In this document: in pieces, positions 23,230 to 24,154 of the stretch | Layout of the letters: each line of letters opens with the position of its first letter | Position numbering within the stretch: the stretch's first letter is position 1 | Source of the DNA: Thalassotalea_B sp049613795 | GTDB lineage: Bacteria; Pseudomonadota; Gammaproteobacteria; Enterobacterales; Alteromonadaceae | Direction of reading: 5' to 3' | Assembly (NCBI GenBank): GCA_049613795.1 | Contig: JBMZCX010000048.1 | Coordinates: forward strand, 1-24,154 | DNA length: 24,154 nt | Notes under the pieces: generated by a model | Databases searched by the model: none | What the model saw: only the letters and a program-made list of their open reading frames with translations | What the model was told of the DNA's origin: nothing | Program-made: the position numbers and the translations under genes

Positions 23230-24154
23230 ATGGCAATTGATCACTCAAAATTCACTTTGTTAGATCACCAATTTATGGCTTGTGCTATTCAATTAGCCAA
23301 AAAAGGTCATTTCACCACATCACCCAATCCGCGTGTAGGTTGTGTGATTGTTAAAGATAATAAAGTCGTGGGAGAGGGCTTTCATGCAAAAGCAGGCCAA
23401 GGTCATGCAGAAGTTAATGCGCTTGCTCAAGCTGGCACTAAAGCCAATGGTGCAACTGCTTATGTAACTTTAGAGCCTTGCAGCCATTTTGGCCGAACAC
23501 CACCTTGCGCGCAGGCACTGATTAATGCTGGGATAAGTAAAGTTATTTGTGCAATGGTTGACCCCAACCCAAAGGTTTCTGGCAAGGGATTGGCAATACT
23601 TAATAAAGCTGGCATTGAAACACAATCAGGCTTACTTGAGCTTGATGCCTACGCATTAAATGTTGGCTTTATTAACTTAATGACAAAAAATATGCCGTAC
23701 GTGCGTTGTAAACTTGCGGCCAGCCTTGATGGTAAAACGGCCATGGCAAACGGCGAGAGCCAATGGATAACGTCGAGTGACGCAAGAAAAGACGTACAAA
23801 GGTTAAGAGCGCAAAGCTGTGCGATTATTGCGGGTGCAGACTCTATTATTGCCGACAATGCTCGTATGACGGTTCGTTGGGCTGAATTAAATGTTCCACC
23901 TAAAAGCTACCCTGAGGCTGAATTACGACAACCTGTTCGTGTTATTATTGACACCAAAAACCGTTTAACGCCCAATTTGGCTTTGTTTAATGACGAGACC
24001 GCGCCTTCTAATGTGATTTTAATTAGGAACACCATTGAAAATACGCATCAATGGCCTCATTTTGTTGAACAAGTCAGTGTTCCTATGACAACGTCTGGCC
24101 ATGCAGATTTACATGCGGTATTAGCTTTATTAGCAAAGCGTGGACTAAATGATG
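23230..24154 (+). CDS. ribD: riboflavin biosynthesis deaminase/reductase RibD (5' part, truncated by window end)
   Basis: RibD deaminates and then reduces the pyrimidine intermediate of riboflavin synthesis. The open frame runs from ATG at 23230 to the window end without a stop (308 codons), and the family is about 365-380 residues, so about 60-70 are missing. The N-terminal deaminase domain shows SPNPRVGCVIV, the zinc ligand His in GHAEVNA with catalytic Glu, and the two zinc cysteines in EPCSHFGRTPPC. The reductase domain starts near residue 155 (PYVRCKLAASLDGK) and contains GESQWITSSDAR. Eight bases separate it from nrdR, so the two are probably co-transcribed. Confidence 0.96.
   Translation, partial: MAIDHSKFTLLDHQFMACAIQLAKKGHFTTSPNPRVGCVIVKDNKVVGEGFHAKAGQGHAEVNALAQAGTKANGATAYVTLEPCSHFGRTPPCAQALINAGISKVICAMVDPNPKVSGKGLAILNKAGIETQSGLLELDAYALNVGFINLMTKNMPYVRCKLAASLDGKTAMANGESQWITSSDARKDVQRLRAQSCAIIAGADSIIADNARMTVRWAELNVPPKSYPEAELRQPVRVIIDTKNRLTPNLALFNDETAPSNVILIRNTIENTHQWPHFVEQVSVPMTTSGHADLHAVLALLAKRGLND

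Noticed and set aside
1..24154. CRISPR array, tRNA, rRNA, prophage or insertion sequence
   Set aside because: No regularly spaced repeats, no cloverleaf or rRNA-like stretches, and no transposase, integrase or phage genes were seen on either strand.

Overview
The window looks like a chromosomal segment of an AT-rich marine gammaproteobacterium, most likely Alteromonadales and probably Colwelliaceae (Colwellia/Thalassotalea type); the genus cannot be fixed from the sequence alone. Supporting signs are the gene order nadC | ampD-ampE-pdhR-aceE-aceF-lpd (the enterobacterial order without aroP), the glyA-nrdR-ribD order, a homodimeric-type AceE, a PEP-CTERM exosortase substrate, and two GGDEF proteins in a short stretch. 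No phage, insertion sequence, CRISPR array, tRNA or rRNA was seen. Most of the window is core genome.

Layout. 1-1523: nadC and a membrane-anchored retropepsin-like protease, both on the minus strand and abutting. 1625-3190: ampD and ampE (peptidoglycan recycling). 3191-3582: intergenic region with a GTAG-type palindromic repeat cluster, then a PdhR-type operator overlapping a TATAAT hexamer. 3583-10480: pdhR, aceE, aceF and lpd, i.e. the pyruvate dehydrogenase complex and its pyruvate-responsive repressor; lpd is separated from aceF by an inverted pair of the same palindromic repeats and a leader hairpin. 10532-11935: a terminator, a long AT-rich regulatory region with a sigma-54 promoter and candidate upstream activator dyads, a PEP-CTERM protein and its terminator. 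11941-12281: unassigned intergenic DNA with a short tandem repeat and a 54-codon open frame. 12282-15938: two membrane diguanylate cyclases (one with a probable beta-sandwich periplasmic sensor, one with a periplasmic TPR sensor) flanking a small glutaredoxin. 16004-16222: a two-EF-hand miniprotein. 16425-21024: a tightly packed plus-strand unit of an exported TAP-like alpha/beta hydrolase, an ABC-2 exporter (ATPase and permease), a sigma-70 family factor and a four-helix membrane protein that may be its anti-sigma. 21356-24154: glyA, a terminator, nrdR and the 5' part of ribD, which runs off the window end.

The most informative non-coding signals are (i) a dispersed repeat family made of GTAG, a 7-bp stem, a TTTA loop and the returning stem, in which stem sequence changes in a compensatory way, resembling REP elements mobilised by TnpA-REP (RAYT) proteins; (ii) the pdhR autoregulatory operator; and (iii) the sigma-54 promoter with twin dyads upstream of the PEP-CTERM gene. 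The least understood coding unit is the hydrolase/ABC/sigma/membrane-protein cluster.
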